Source: Ahrensia marina
GTDB lineage: Bacteria > Pseudomonadota > Alphaproteobacteria > Rhizobiales > Rhizobiaceae
Reading direction: 5' to 3'
Length of the DNA: 33,179 nucleotides
Assembly (NCBI RefSeq): GCF_001293565.1
Contig: NZ_JXMU01000030.1
Location: 1-33,179, forward strand
Part shown: piece after piece, positions 9,876 to 18,108 of the stretch
Position numbering within the stretch: position 1 is the first letter of the stretch
How the letters are laid out: every line of letters begins with the position of its first letter
Position numbers and translations under genes: made by a program
The notes under the pieces: model-generated
What the model saw: the letters and a program-made list of their open reading frames with translations, nothing else
What the model was told of the DNA's origin: nothing
Databases searched by the model: none

Positions 9876-10643
9876 ATGAAATTCGCTCACTGGACATATC
9901 TTACGCTCTCAGGCTTCATGCTCAGCATTTTTCTGGGAGCGGCAGCTTCGGCACAGGATGCGCCGAAGCTGACCGGTGTTGTCGAACTTTTCACAAGTCA
10001 GGGCTGCTCATCCTGCCCTCCGGCGGATGCCGCGCTGGAAGAATTTATCAAGCGCGATGATGTTCTGGCGCTCGCATTCCATGTTGATTATTGGGATTAT
10101 ATCGGCTGGAAAGACACGCTTGCATCTCCTGAAAATACCGCCCGTCAATATGAATACCGTAAGACGTTCAACACACGCAGCGTCTATACCCCACAAGCCG
10201 TCATCAATGGCCGCGCGCACGAAGTCGGCTCGCGCGGAAGCACTATCCGCGAAAAACTGGCAGAGGATATAGCGCAGGGGCATGGCCTTACGATACCGGT
10301 TTCAATCAGTGAAAACGGCACGCGTATAAGCGTTAAAGTGGATGATGGACCTATGCCGGATGCGGCAGGTGTAAAATTGATGATTGTCTACTTTAATACA
10401 GAAACGCCGGTTCAGATCGAGCGCGGCGAAAATGCAGGCAAAAAGATCTATTACCGAAATTCGGTGATAGACACGGAAGTCCTTGGCATGTGGGATGGTA
10501 TGTCGATGAGTGTCGACATTCCGGCAACCGAAATCGAGGCCCATAAGGCCGATGGCTTTGCGGTGTTGCTGCAATCGATTACGCAAAACAAATCACCGGG
10601 CGCAATATTGGGCGCTGCCAAACTGATTAAAAAGAAATCTTAA
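9876..10643 (+). CDS. Secreted DUF1223 thioredoxin-like protein
   Basis: This 255-residue protein belongs to DUF1223. The family motif LFTSQGCSSCPPAD is at residues 38-51 and holds a CxxC pair (Cys44, Cys47) at the place expected in a thioredoxin-like fold. Residues 1-27 form a signal peptide ending ASAQ, so the mature protein should be periplasmic. The frame is open further upstream to a GTG at 9822. The ATG at 9876 is preferred because it starts the signal peptide and follows AAGGCGG (9864-9870). The GTG overlaps the region just after the terminator of the previous gene. Function of the family is not established; a thiol role is suggested only by the motif. Confidence 0.88.
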   Translation: MKFAHWTYLTLSGFMLSIFLGAAASAQDAPKLTGVVELFTSQGCSSCPPADAALEEFIKRDDVLALAFHVDYWDYIGWKDTLASPENTARQYEYRKTFNTRSVYTPQAVINGRAHEVGSRGSTIREKLAEDIAQGHGLTIPVSISENGTRISVKVDDGPMPDAAGVKLMIVYFNTETPVQIERGENAGKKIYYRNSVIDTEVLGMWDGMSMSVDIPATEIEAHKADGFAVLLQSITQNKSPGAILGAAKLIKKKS

Positions 10644-10654
10644 GAATTGAAACG

Positions 10655-10797
10655 CATTCAAGCTGCCATGTGGACCGGTTCAACGTTGTTGGAAGGGGCT
10701 GGGGGCTAGAGAATCCCAACAATCGCAGAACCGGTCTTGGCATCCGCTCATATCAAACGGTGCTAGGGTAACTAACACGCCCGATCGGGCTTGAATG
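10655..10797. ncRNA. Candidate structured RNA or mobile-element relic, unassigned
   Basis: The 364 bases between 10644 and 11007 hold no convincing gene but do hold nested complementary segments. CATTCAAGC (10655-10663) pairs perfectly with GCTTGAATG (10789-10797). Inside it, TGCCA (10664-10668) pairs with TGGCA (10738-10742), GACCGGTTC (10673-10681) with GAACCGGTC (10728-10736), and TTGTTGG (10686-10692) with CCAACAA (10716-10722). A further near-hairpin, GTGCTAG...CTAACAC, lies around 10760-10778, and a palindrome CCCGATCGGG at 10780-10789. Together they suggest a three-way-junction RNA of about 143 bases. Orientation is undecided. It does not match tRNA, tmRNA, SRP RNA or RNase P RNA by motif. 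A small nonautonomous element is the alternative. Confidence 0.45.
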
Positions 10798-10936
10798 GAC
10801 CGCGCTAGTAATTGGAGGATTGATTTTAAGTGCGGCGCGCTCGCGGCAGAAATGCGGCGAGACTGTGGCACGCGATCACGCTTCGTCTGCATCTGTACAA
10901 CTCTGTGAGTGATCCGTTAGCAAAGAATTAACCGTT

Positions 10937-10942
10937 TATAAT
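10937..10942 (+). promoter_or_regulatory. Possible -10 box ahead of the DUF2794 gene
   Basis: TATAAT at 10937-10942 is a perfect -10 match 66 bases upstream of the DUF2794 start, but no good -35 hexamer lies at 16-18 bases. It is a weak candidate. Confidence 0.25.
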
Positions 10943-11007
10943 CTCAGCACCCGATATATGTCTGCGCTTGCAAAGTTTGCAAATTCCGGCGACGATCATG
11001 CCAACGG

Positions 11008-11415
11008 ATGGAGAAGATCATTAGCAAACACAGCAATTCAAGCGCCGGCTTCAATAATGTAGTGTCCATTTCTGAGGCCCGTAAAAAGTCCCAAAAGCCT
11101 GACGTGAGGTTTGACCGGCGGGAACTCGATCAAATTCTGCAGGTTTATTCCTTTATGGTGGCAGGCGGCGACTGGCGTGATTACGCGATTGACCATATGA
11201 GCGACAAAGCTGTTTTCTCGGTCTTCCGCCGCGCCTCTGAAATGCCGCTCTTTCGAATCGAAAAAGATCCCAAACGCGCACAAAAACAGGGCGCCTACAG
11301 CGTTATTACAGCCGCCGGTCAGGTGATCAAGCGCGGCCATGATCTAAAACAAGTGCTCAAAGTTTTCGACAAGGCGATCAGGCTTGTTCAGTCAGACGAA
11401 CACTTCAGAAGCTAG
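11008..11415 (+). CDS. DUF2794 family protein
   Basis: This 135-residue protein fits DUF2794, a small family largely confined to Alphaproteobacteria. Conserved stretches are visible in order: VRFDRRELDQIL near residue 34, GGDWRDYAIDHM, AVFSVFRRASE, FRIEKDP, and QGAYSVITAAGQVIKRGHDL. The first 25 residues are variable and polar. There is no signal peptide or membrane helix, so it should be cytoplasmic. Function is unknown. The ATG at 11008 has only a poor ribosome site (CAACGG). Its stop overlaps by four bases the stop of the convergent acetyltransferase gene, leaving no room for a separate terminator. Confidence 0.88.
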   Translation: MEKIISKHSNSSAGFNNVVSISEARKKSQKPDVRFDRRELDQILQVYSFMVAGGDWRDYAIDHMSDKAVFSVFRRASEMPLFRIEKDPKRAQKQGAYSVITAAGQVIKRGHDLKQVLKVFDKAIRLVQSDEHFRS

Positions 11416-11984
11416 CTTTTTTGCCGGTAAAGCGTCGCTGGATATTGATCCATATCGGGATCAGTATCGCCGCCCTCACCAAGCGCCAGCTGCATGAAAA
11501 CCGAATCAAGCCATTTTCCATGCTTGAAGCCTGTCGCGGGCATTATACCGATATGATCAAACCCGAGCCTTTCGTGCAGCCGAATCGATGCGCGATGCTC
11601 TACCCCGCCGCCAATAACACTGACCATCTGGCGGAAACCAAGCCGTGTGCATTGGTTGATCAGTTCGACCATTAACTTGCCGCCGACACCCTGACCTTGT
11701 GCTTTTTCGTCGATATAAACCGAATTCTCCACGCACCAGCGAAACGCCGGTCTGCCCCGAAAAGTACCGGCATAGGCATAGCCCAGAAGCGTATTATTTT
11801 CGTCCACACCAACAATGTATGGAAAGCCTGAATCTTTTAGTGCAGTCATACGCGCCAGCATCTCGGTTTCATCCGGCGGATCAAGCTCGAAACTGGCTGT
11901 GCCATGTAAAACAGCTTCGCGGTAAATCGCCGTGATCGCGGCAATATCATCTTCAGCAACGTCGCGGATAATGAGTTCAGACAT
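11412..11984 (-). CDS. GNAT N-acetyltransferase of the phosphinothricin acetyltransferase type
   Basis: This 190-residue protein resembles the Pat/Bar/MnaT branch of GNAT enzymes. It opens with IIRDVAEDDIAAITAIYREAV and has the SFELDPPDETEM segment, the SVYIDEKAQGQGVGGKL acetyl-CoA-binding motif (QGQGVG at 96-101) and ASIRLHERLGF near the end. Enzymes of this branch acetylate amino-group-bearing small molecules such as methionine sulfone, methionine sulfoximine or phosphinothricin; the natural substrate here is unknown. ATG at 11984 is preferred over an in-frame TTG four codons upstream, since TTGGAG then serves as ribosome site. The gene is convergent with the DUF2794 gene with overlapping stops. 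Confidence 0.85.
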   Translation of the reverse strand: MSELIIRDVAEDDIAAITAIYREAVLHGTASFELDPPDETEMLARMTALKDSGFPYIVGVDENNTLLGYAYAGTFRGRPAFRWCVENSVYIDEKAQGQGVGGKLMVELINQCTRLGFRQMVSVIGGGVEHRASIRLHERLGFDHIGIMPATGFKHGKWLDSVFMQLALGEGGDTDPDMDQYPATLYRQKS

Positions 11985-12039
11985 GGTACACTCCAATTGA
12001 TATCTGCCTGATACTCAAGAATGTTTCTGCGCGAAACAA

Positions 12040-12065
12040 AAAAGGCGGCTCGAGGGCCGCCTTTT
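12040..12065. terminator. Strong bidirectional terminator
   Basis: AAAAGGCGGC (12040-12049) pairs with GCCGCCTTTT (12056-12065), giving a GC stem flanked by A and T tracts. It is a good terminator in both directions. On the minus strand it ends the Bax-inhibitor-1 gene, whose stop is at 12086, just before the acetyltransferase gene begins. Confidence 0.85.
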
Positions 12066-12085
12066 CACTGGCAATGCAGTAACTT

Positions 12086-12820
12086 TTATTCCTGGTTCAT
12101 AAATCCAAGCAGGTTCAAAATATGAATGAACATGCTGATAAAGCTACCATAGAGCAAAAACGCACCGAAAATAGCTTTACGGTTTGCAACGGACGCACTG
12201 TCTGATTCCAGATACATCTGTTTGATTTCCTGTGTTTCCCAAGCTGTGATAGCCGAGATAAGCAGAACATAAACCGCAGAAATACCAACGCTTACAAGTG
12301 AGCTTTCAAAGAAGAAAACGTTAGCAAGCGCGACAACGATCAGGCCGATCATCGCCATAACAGCAAACTGGCCGATGCCGGACAGGTTCTTCTTTGTTGT
12401 GTACCCCAAAAGGCTCATTGAGCCGAATAGAACAGATGTGATGGCAAATGCCTGCACAACAATGCCAGGGGCAATGTTGAGATAAGCAACGACCATCGGC
12501 GCGATTGCCAAGCCCCAAAGAGCCGCATAGCCCCAATAGGCCGCATGTGCCACGCCTTCACTTTTCGCGCTGTAAATAAGCTTCGGACCAAACCAGCTGG
12601 CCGCGAGCAACGCGATGAAAAACACAATACCCATGCTTGAGATTGTTGAAAGCAGGGCCGGGCTGTTAGCCAGTACCAGCGTAATGCCGGCTGTTAGCGC
12701 AATGCCCAGCGCCATATAATTGTAGACGCGGATCATATAGGCCCGCAGGCCCTCATCGATAACCGCGTCACTGCGAACGCCGCTCTGAGCGGCTTTTTGA
12801 TAATTTTGATATTCAGCCAT
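12086..12820 (-). CDS. Bax inhibitor-1/YccA family membrane protein (YbhL type)
   Basis: This 244-residue protein has a short cytoplasmic N-terminus and about seven membrane helices, as in the BI-1/YccA (TMBIM) family. Typical stretches include RVYNYMALGIALTAGIT in the first helix, the central SLLGYTTKKNLSGIG loop, and the C-terminal ALFLxxxF-like GAFLLYGSFISMFIHILNLLG. Bacterial members include YccA, which modulates FtsH, and BsYetJ, a calcium leak channel; which role applies is unknown. The frame is open 16 codons further upstream, but the ATG at 12820 is preferred since it follows GAGGTC. A ybhL-type leader RNA lies directly upstream, and a strong terminator follows. Confidence 0.9.
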   Translation of the reverse strand: MAEYQNYQKAAQSGVRSDAVIDEGLRAYMIRVYNYMALGIALTAGITLVLANSPALLSTISSMGIVFFIALLAASWFGPKLIYSAKSEGVAHAAYWGYAALWGLAIAPMVVAYLNIAPGIVVQAFAITSVLFGSMSLLGYTTKKNLSGIGQFAVMAMIGLIVVALANVFFFESSLVSVGISAVYVLLISAITAWETQEIKQMYLESDSASVANRKAIFGAFLLYGSFISMFIHILNLLGFMNQE

Positions 12821-12844
12821 AGTGACCTCTAAATCTAGCAAAGC

Positions 12845-12903
12845 GTCCCGTCGGGTGTCCGGTCTCAAAGCTATTTTTGAAACCGCGGCGCCGCTGGCGG
12901 GAC
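12845..12903 (-). ncRNA. Probable ybhL-type leader RNA
   Basis: On the minus strand, 25 bases ahead of the Bax-inhibitor-1 start, a compact structure can be drawn. An outer stem joins 12898-12903 with 12845-12850 (GTCCCG/CGGGAC). An inner hairpin joins 12876-12884 with 12861-12869 (GGTTTCAAA with TTTGAGACC, one wobble). The small palindrome CCCGACGGG at 12847-12855 competes with the outer stem. The ybhL leader is a known conserved motif upstream of this gene in Alphaproteobacteria. I identify it by location and structure, not by alignment. The remaining 12904-13060 shows nothing I can name. Confidence 0.55.
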
Positions 12904-13060
12904 TCCAGCATGCCTGTACACAATATGATGAGAATATTTGGTCAAAACAAGACCATAGGACTCAAGAATCGCACTAAATGACGCAGAATTTACGTTTTTG
13001 AGGCGATCACAATCATATCGTTAATAAACCCGCCCTGTTTGTTAACCAACCAAGACGCCA

Positions 13061-15610
13061 TTACAAATTCCGCAGCACCGGTGCAGCTTTTTGTCCAAGC
13101 ACACGCCATGTGCCCGCAAGCCCGAATCCAACAGTACACACAAGCGCGATTACAATCGTTGCCGCAGCAATATTAGGCTCGAAAGTCCACGGCAATGTCA
13201 TGATCCGGCTGACAATAAACCACGCCGCAAACCCGCCTGCGCCAAGCGCAAACAAAGCCGTGGCAGCGCCAAGAAGCGCATATTCGGTGACAAAAGCGGC
13301 AATCAGCGTTTTGCGCGTTGCGCCCAGCGTTTTAAGGACAACCGCGTCGTGAACCCGCGCACGGTTACCGGCAGCCAGCGCGCCCGCCAGCACCAGAACA
13401 GAAGCGATAAGCGCCACCGATGCGGCAGCACGTATCGCTGTTGCCAATTGGCCGACCACGCGGTTGACGACATCGATCGCATCTTTGACGCGAACCGTTG
13501 TCACAGCGGGAAACGATTGCGTTACCGATGTTAAAATTGCTTTTTCAGTCGCGTTGTCAGCATCCGGCATTGTCAGTGTTGCAAGCCATGAATGGGGTGC
13601 GCCTGCAAATGTGTTGGGCGAGAAAACCATCACAAAATTGATCGCAAGGCTTTCCCATTCAACCTGCCGTAGATTGGCAATTTTTGCTGTTATATTGCGC
13701 CCCAAAACATTGACCGTGACCGTATCGCCAATGGTCAGACCAAGTTCGCCCGCTTCCTCGGCCGCAAAGGAGACAAGCGGTTCGCCGGAATAATCTGCGT
13801 CCCACCAGCTTCCCGCTGAAAGTGTTGAATTTTCCGGCAGGTTCTTCGCATAAGTGATCCCGCGATCACCGCGGAGTACCCAACGCGCCTCAGGCGGCAC
13901 TTCGATGGTGGAAACATCCTGTTCGTTTAATGCAATAACACGGCCTCGCAACATAGGCACACGCACGAGCTTGCCGTTATCCTGAACATCGCTTTCAACC
14001 AGTGACGCGAAATCCTCAACCACATTGGATTGAATATCGACAAAAAAGAAATTCGGGGCACGTTCGGTGATGTTACCGGCAATTTGACTGCGTAAATTGC
14101 TGTCGATAAGCGCCAGTGCGACGAGTAATGTCAGTCCCAGACCAAGCGCCAGAACCACCGATGGCGTTAAAGCGCCCGGCCGGTGAATATTGCCGACAGC
14201 AAGCCTGAGCGGTGTACCTTTCACCGTGCCGACACGGCGCGCAATCGCCATAAGCATTAGCGAGACAAAGCGCAGAACCACAAATGCAAACAAAACACCG
14301 GCAAGAAAATAAATCGCAATCCGGCGGTCAACGGAAAAATAGATCGCCAGTCCTGCCAGCAGCAACGCTGCGATCAACGCGCCTGCCCAATAGACAAAGC
14401 GCGGCAGATCGGTGACGGCCAGATTTTGATCGCGGAAAAGGCTGGAAGCGGCAATATCGCGTGCGCGGCCGAGCGGTAGAAGCGCAAACACAAAAATTGT
14501 GAGCATGGAGAACAAAACCGCAAGCCCCAGCGCACCGGGATATAAAATGCCCGTCGTCGGTAAAGGAATAACACCTGCCAGCGCGGCCTTGGCTGCAATT
14601 GGCGCAATCATCGCCAATATTAATCCAAAACCGATGCCAATGGCGCCGACAATCAATATCTGGAACAGGTAAATCAGCGATACCAAATCGCCCGGCGCAC
14701 CCAGACATTTAAACGTTGCGATGACATTGCGTTTGGAATCCAGAAATGCGCGCACCGCATTGGCAACGCCCACACCGCCTGTCACCAGAGCTGTCAGGCC
14801 GACAAGTGTGAGAAATTGCGCGAAACGTTCAACATTGGAAGAAAGCGCCGGCGCTGCATTGCCGCGAGAGCGCGTTGACCAGCCTGCGTCCGGATGGGCT
14901 AAATTTGCGCTGTCGATAGCCGCTTTCACATCAGCATTTTGAGTGCCATTCGGCATACGGATTTTATACACCCGTTCGACAAGCGAGCCGGGCTGAATAA
15001 GGCCGGAGGCTTCAAGCCCTTGCGTGCTCATAACAAGGCGCGGCGCAAAACCGATACCGTCAGACAACGCATCGGGTTCTTCAACAATCGTGCCGCGTAT
15101 CTGATAGGTCTCATTGCCGACCAGCACATTATCGCCAACCGCAAGGTTCAAACGGTCCAGAAATAATGGCTGGACAAACGCGCCAAATGCTCCGTCGCGC
15201 TTGGCAAGCGCATCAAAATCATAAGCAGGCTCGGTCTTAAACGCGCCATAGAGCGGATAGGCATCATCAACGGCCTTAACTTCAACCAGCGACTGATCGG
15301 ACTGGTCGGCAAGACGCGCCATAGAGCGGCTGCTTGCGCTGACCGCGACATCGCCAAGGCTTTCAAGCGTGGCAAATTCCTCAGGCGTTGCATCGCGTTG
15401 GTTAAGCTCGAAGCGTATATCGCCGCCCAGTATCGTGCTACCTTCCGCTTCAATACCTTGTGTAACCGCCTGACTGATAGCGTTTACACCGCCAATTGCC
15501 GCTGTACCCAGCGCAATACAGGCAAGAAAGACATAAAATCCTGAAAGTCCGCCGCGGATTTCACGGCACGCAAAGCGCCATGCCAGCGCAATCATATTTG
15601 CATTGCCCAT
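13061..15610 (-). CDS. ybbP: YbbP-type ABC transporter permease (FtsX-like)
   Basis: This 849-residue permease is full length for the YbbP family. It has an N-terminal helix (about residues 25-47), a large extracytoplasmic domain (about 50-260), three helices with FtsX fold (about 265-390), a central group of helices (about 405-510), a second periplasmic domain (about 510-715) and three C-terminal helices. VLKTLGATRKTL near residue 765 is the FtsX-type coupling loop. The start is three bases after the stop of the ATPase gene. Together with YbbA and the divergent TesA-like esterase it matches the conserved YbbA-YbbP-TesA group, thought to extract or export hydrophobic molecules from the inner membrane. 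Confidence 0.92.
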   Translation of the reverse strand: MGNANMIALAWRFACREIRGGLSGFYVFLACIALGTAAIGGVNAISQAVTQGIEAEGSTILGGDIRFELNQRDATPEEFATLESLGDVAVSASSRSMARLADQSDQSLVEVKAVDDAYPLYGAFKTEPAYDFDALAKRDGAFGAFVQPLFLDRLNLAVGDNVLVGNETYQIRGTIVEEPDALSDGIGFAPRLVMSTQGLEASGLIQPGSLVERVYKIRMPNGTQNADVKAAIDSANLAHPDAGWSTRSRGNAAPALSSNVERFAQFLTLVGLTALVTGGVGVANAVRAFLDSKRNVIATFKCLGAPGDLVSLIYLFQILIVGAIGIGFGLILAMIAPIAAKAALAGVIPLPTTGILYPGALGLAVLFSMLTIFVFALLPLGRARDIAASSLFRDQNLAVTDLPRFVYWAGALIAALLLAGLAIYFSVDRRIAIYFLAGVLFAFVVLRFVSLMLMAIARRVGTVKGTPLRLAVGNIHRPGALTPSVVLALGLGLTLLVALALIDSNLRSQIAGNITERAPNFFFVDIQSNVVEDFASLVESDVQDNGKLVRVPMLRGRVIALNEQDVSTIEVPPEARWVLRGDRGITYAKNLPENSTLSAGSWWDADYSGEPLVSFAAEEAGELGLTIGDTVTVNVLGRNITAKIANLRQVEWESLAINFVMVFSPNTFAGAPHSWLATLTMPDADNATEKAILTSVTQSFPAVTTVRVKDAIDVVNRVVGQLATAIRAAASVALIASVLVLAGALAAGNRARVHDAVVLKTLGATRKTLIAAFVTEYALLGAATALFALGAGGFAAWFIVSRIMTLPWTFEPNIAAATIVIALVCTVGFGLAGTWRVLGQKAAPVLRNL

Positions 15611-15613
15611 GGG

Positions 15614-16315
15614 TTACGCTGCCGTTTTTGATTTTGATTTGGTGTCCGCCTGAACCGTTCCGGAATTAACGCGGACCTTGCGGTCACAGGATTCAGCAAG
15701 CGCCGCATCATGGGTCACCAGCACAAAGGTCATGCCGCGTTCTTTCTGTTTTTTGAAAATAAGCTCCGAAATCTGCTTGCCGGTTTCAGAATCAAGGTTG
15801 CCGGTCGGCTCGTCCGCAATCAGAATCTTCGGATTAGGTGCCAATGCCCGTGCCACAGCAACACGTTGCTGTTCACCGCCGGATAGCTGCCCCGGATAAT
15901 GTGTCAGCCGGTGACCAAGGCCCACGGCCTCAAGCTCTTTGCGGGCAATGTCAAACGCATCGGCTACCCCTGCAAGCTCGAGCGGCACCGCGACATTTTC
16001 AAGCGCGGTCATATTCGCGATCAAATGGAATGACTGGAAAACAAACCCGATATTCTTACCACGAAACTGGGCAACCGCATCCTCGCTCATATCGCTGATC
16101 TTTGCGCCGGCCACATCAACAGAGCCGCTATCGGCATGTTCCAGCCCTGCCAGCACCATCAATAATGTGGTTTTGCCCGACCCTGAAGGCCCGATAATAC
16201 CGATGGCTTCGCCTGCATTGATTGTCAGATCCACATCCTTGAGCACATGGACAGCACTTGCACCCTCACCCAACTTCAAATTGACATTTTTTAAGTCGAT
16301 CACGGGTTCAGACAC
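15614..16315 (-). CDS. ybbA: YbbA-type ABC transporter ATP-binding protein
   Basis: This 233-residue ATPase is of the LolD/MacB/YbbA class. Walker A (GPSGSGKT) is at residues 42-49, the Q-loop near 94, the signature LSGGEQQ at 144-150, Walker B with Asp168 and Glu169, and the switch His202 in LVTHD. The tail is rich in Lys and Ser. It powers the YbbP permease encoded three bases downstream. The neighbouring divergent esterase gene makes YbbA a better name than LolD. The gap to that esterase gene is only 68 bases, so both promoters must lie within it. Confidence 0.93.
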   Translation of the reverse strand: MSEPVIDLKNVNLKLGEGASAVHVLKDVDLTINAGEAIGIIGPSGSGKTTLLMVLAGLEHADSGSVDVAGAKISDMSEDAVAQFRGKNIGFVFQSFHLIANMTALENVAVPLELAGVADAFDIARKELEAVGLGHRLTHYPGQLSGGEQQRVAVARALAPNPKILIADEPTGNLDSETGKQISELIFKKQKERGMTFVLVTHDAALAESCDRKVRVNSGTVQADTKSKSKTAA

Positions 16316-16383
16316 GATAATTGCTTCCTATATAGTGGCTAAGACTGTTGCTTGGCGTAACGTTAAATGGGGTTTTTGTACCA

Positions 16384-17022
16384 ATGTTCAAATCATTGTC
16401 GCGTAGTTTTTCGCTTTATGGACTAATTGTAATGTTTGCGGTTTCCTCTGTGAACGCCCAAACTTTGCAAGGTGTTGGCTTCGGCGACAGTCTTATGGCC
16501 GGTTACCAGCTTGAAAACGGAAACGGATTTCCGGACCAGCTACAGGCAGCATTAAAAGAAAAAGGGTATGACGTTGCCATCGCCAATGCCGGTGTTTCAG
16601 GCGATACAACTTCAGGCGGTCTGTCCCGCCTTGAGTGGTCTGTGCCCGACACAACAGATTTCGTTATTCTGGAACTCGGCGGCAATGACGCCCTGCGCGG
16701 CATCAAGCCCGAAATTACACGCCAGAACCTTGATGAGATGATTACGGCCCTGAAAACGCGCGACATTGACGTTTTATTGGCGGGCATGGTTGCCCCGCCT
16801 AATATGGGCGACGCCTATGGAGAGGCTTTCAATAAAATCTACGCCGATCTGTCAGAAAAGCATGATGTGCCGCTTTATCCGTTCTTTCTTGAGGGAGCGA
16901 TTACGAATCCCGAACTGATGCAGGATGACGGTATTCACCCGACAAAAGAGGGTGTGGAAGTCATGGTTGAGAATTTTCTACCCTTTCTCGAAACTTACCT
17001 GACCGCGCAAAAGACAGAGTAG
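16384..17022 (+). CDS. tesA: TesA-type SGNH arylesterase/lysophospholipase
   Basis: This 212-residue SGNH hydrolase has a signal peptide (residues 1-25, ending SVNA), so it acts in the periplasm. Catalytic blocks are visible: Ser36 in FGDSLMAGY, Gly73 in VSGDTTSGGLSRL, Asn101 in GGND, and Asp182 with His185 in DDGIHP. Ser36, Asp182 and His185 form the triad. The usual block I has Thr after Leu; here it is Met. Enzymes of this type cleave aryl esters, acyl thioesters and lysophospholipids. The frame stays open to a TTG at 16348, but the ATG at 16384 starts the signal peptide. It is divergent from ybbA-ybbP, a conserved arrangement. Confidence 0.92.
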   Translation: MFKSLSRSFSLYGLIVMFAVSSVNAQTLQGVGFGDSLMAGYQLENGNGFPDQLQAALKEKGYDVAIANAGVSGDTTSGGLSRLEWSVPDTTDFVILELGGNDALRGIKPEITRQNLDEMITALKTRDIDVLLAGMVAPPNMGDAYGEAFNKIYADLSEKHDVPLYPFFLEGAITNPELMQDDGIHPTKEGVEVMVENFLPFLETYLTAQKTE

Positions 17023-17080
17023 AATTCACACACTGTCTTGCATCTGTCACAAAATCATGATCGGCTCGGCGAAAGGGGAA

Positions 17081-17102
17081 GTGATTTGCTTTTGTAAATC
17101 AC
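17081..17102. repeat. Inverted repeat upstream of thpR
   Basis: GTGATTT (17081-17087) and AAATCAC (17096-17102) are perfect complements around an eight-base centre, 21 bases ahead of the thpR start. No T run follows, so it is not a good terminator. It could be an operator or an mRNA hairpin near the ribosome site; nothing else supports either. Confidence 0.35.
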
Positions 17103-17123
17103 GCAGTTAATGGGGATCGTCTG

Positions 17124-17726
17124 ATGCCACGTTTGTTTGCCGCCTTAGAACTACCGCACACCACCATGATGCAATTATCACTGATGCGCGGCGGGTTGCC
17201 CGGCGCCCGTTTTATTGATCCGGAAAACTACCATCTAACTTTGCGCTTTATGGGTGACCTTGAAAATCATGTCGCCGATGAGGTCGCGGACGCGCTTGGC
17301 CGCGTTAACCGCAAACCATTTGAGCTGACACTGTGCGGCCTGGGTGTTTTTGGTGGTAAAAAGCCACATTCCCTGTTTGCGGTTCCTAAAAGCTGCCCTG
17401 AAATTTTCGAATTGCAGGAGGATATCGAGCGCACATGCCAAAGACTGAACCTGCCCGCTGATCCGCGTAAATTTACGCCTCATATTACAATTGCCCGTTT
17501 GCGCAATGTAACCGCCGAACGCGCCGCAAAGTTTCTGTCCGAACGCGGCGGATTCTTTGCCCCGCCTGTAAAAATCAAGGACTTCGTTCTTATGTCATCG
17601 CGTGATTCAATTGGCGGCGGACCGTATTTACGTGAGGAAATATATCCGCTGACACGGGATCAATATTCCGTGGGCAATTACGATTTCGAACATTTTAAGG
17701 ATCAAAATGCCGATGCGATGCATTAA
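17124..17726 (+). CDS. thpR: RNA 2',3'-cyclic phosphodiesterase ThpR (LigT)
   Basis: This 200-residue protein is of the 2H phosphoesterase family. The two catalytic HxTx motifs are HLTL at residues 37-40 and HITI at 120-123, the second in [10 protein letters not shown]. The N-terminal [10 protein letters not shown] is typical. ThpR opens 2',3'-cyclic phosphates on RNA and can also join 2'-5' linked RNA in vitro; it was formerly named 2'-5' RNA ligase. It is cytoplasmic. The gene is followed after 26 bases by the pterin dehydratase gene in the same direction, so they may share a message. Confidence 0.93.
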   Translation: MPRLFAALELPHTTMMQLSLMRGGLPGARFIDPENYHLTLRFMGDLENHVADEVADALGRVNRKPFELTLCGLGVFGGKKPHSLFAVPKSCPEIFELQEDIERTCQRLNLPADPRKFTPHITIARLRNVTAERAAKFLSERGGFFAPPVKIKDFVLMSSRDSIGGGPYLREEIYPLTRDQYSVGNYDFEHFKDQNADAMH

Positions 17727-17752
17727 GACTCGGTAAAACGAGGAGAAGCATC

Positions 17753-18046
17753 ATGGCAAAACCAACACTCAGTCAGGACGAGTTAAACGCAGCTTTATCA
17801 GAGCTTGGCGACTGGACACTTGCCGATGACGGCAAGTCGATCTCCAAAAAATTCAAATTTTCAAATTTCGTCAATGCTTTTGGTTTCATGACCAAAATGG
17901 CCATCGTTGCCGAAAAAATGAACCACCACCCGGAATGGTTCAATGTTTACAACCGTGTTGAGGTTACACTGACAACGCATGACAGCGGCGGCATTACGGA
18001 GCTGGATGTCAAACTGGCAACAAGAATGAACAAAGCGGCAGATTAG
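17753..18046 (+). CDS. phhB: Pterin-4a-carbinolamine dehydratase
   Basis: This 97-residue protein is full length for the PCD/DCoH family. It dehydrates 4a-hydroxytetrahydrobiopterin formed by aromatic amino acid hydroxylases so the cofactor can be recycled. The signature is complete: Glu54, His58, His59, Pro60, Trp62, His76 and Asp85, with MNHHPEW as its core. A strong ribosome site (GAGGAGAAG) precedes the ATG. No phenylalanine hydroxylase gene lies in the window, so the partner must be elsewhere or the protein serves another role, such as in molybdopterin metabolism, as proposed for some bacterial homologues. Confidence 0.93.
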   Translation: MAKPTLSQDELNAALSELGDWTLADDGKSISKKFKFSNFVNAFGFMTKMAIVAEKMNHHPEWFNVYNRVEVTLTTHDSGGITELDVKLATRMNKAAD

Positions 18047-18108
18047 GCGCCCTATCGTAAACGCCGTTAAAGCTTGAACTGTTCTTTTGGCATCCCCATT
18101 TATAAGCC

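Noticed and set aside
10680-10892. 70-residue minus-strand frame in the gap before the DUF2794 gene
   Set aside because: It crosses the palindromic segment, has no ribosome site that I can see and resembles no family. The inverted repeats explain the sequence better.
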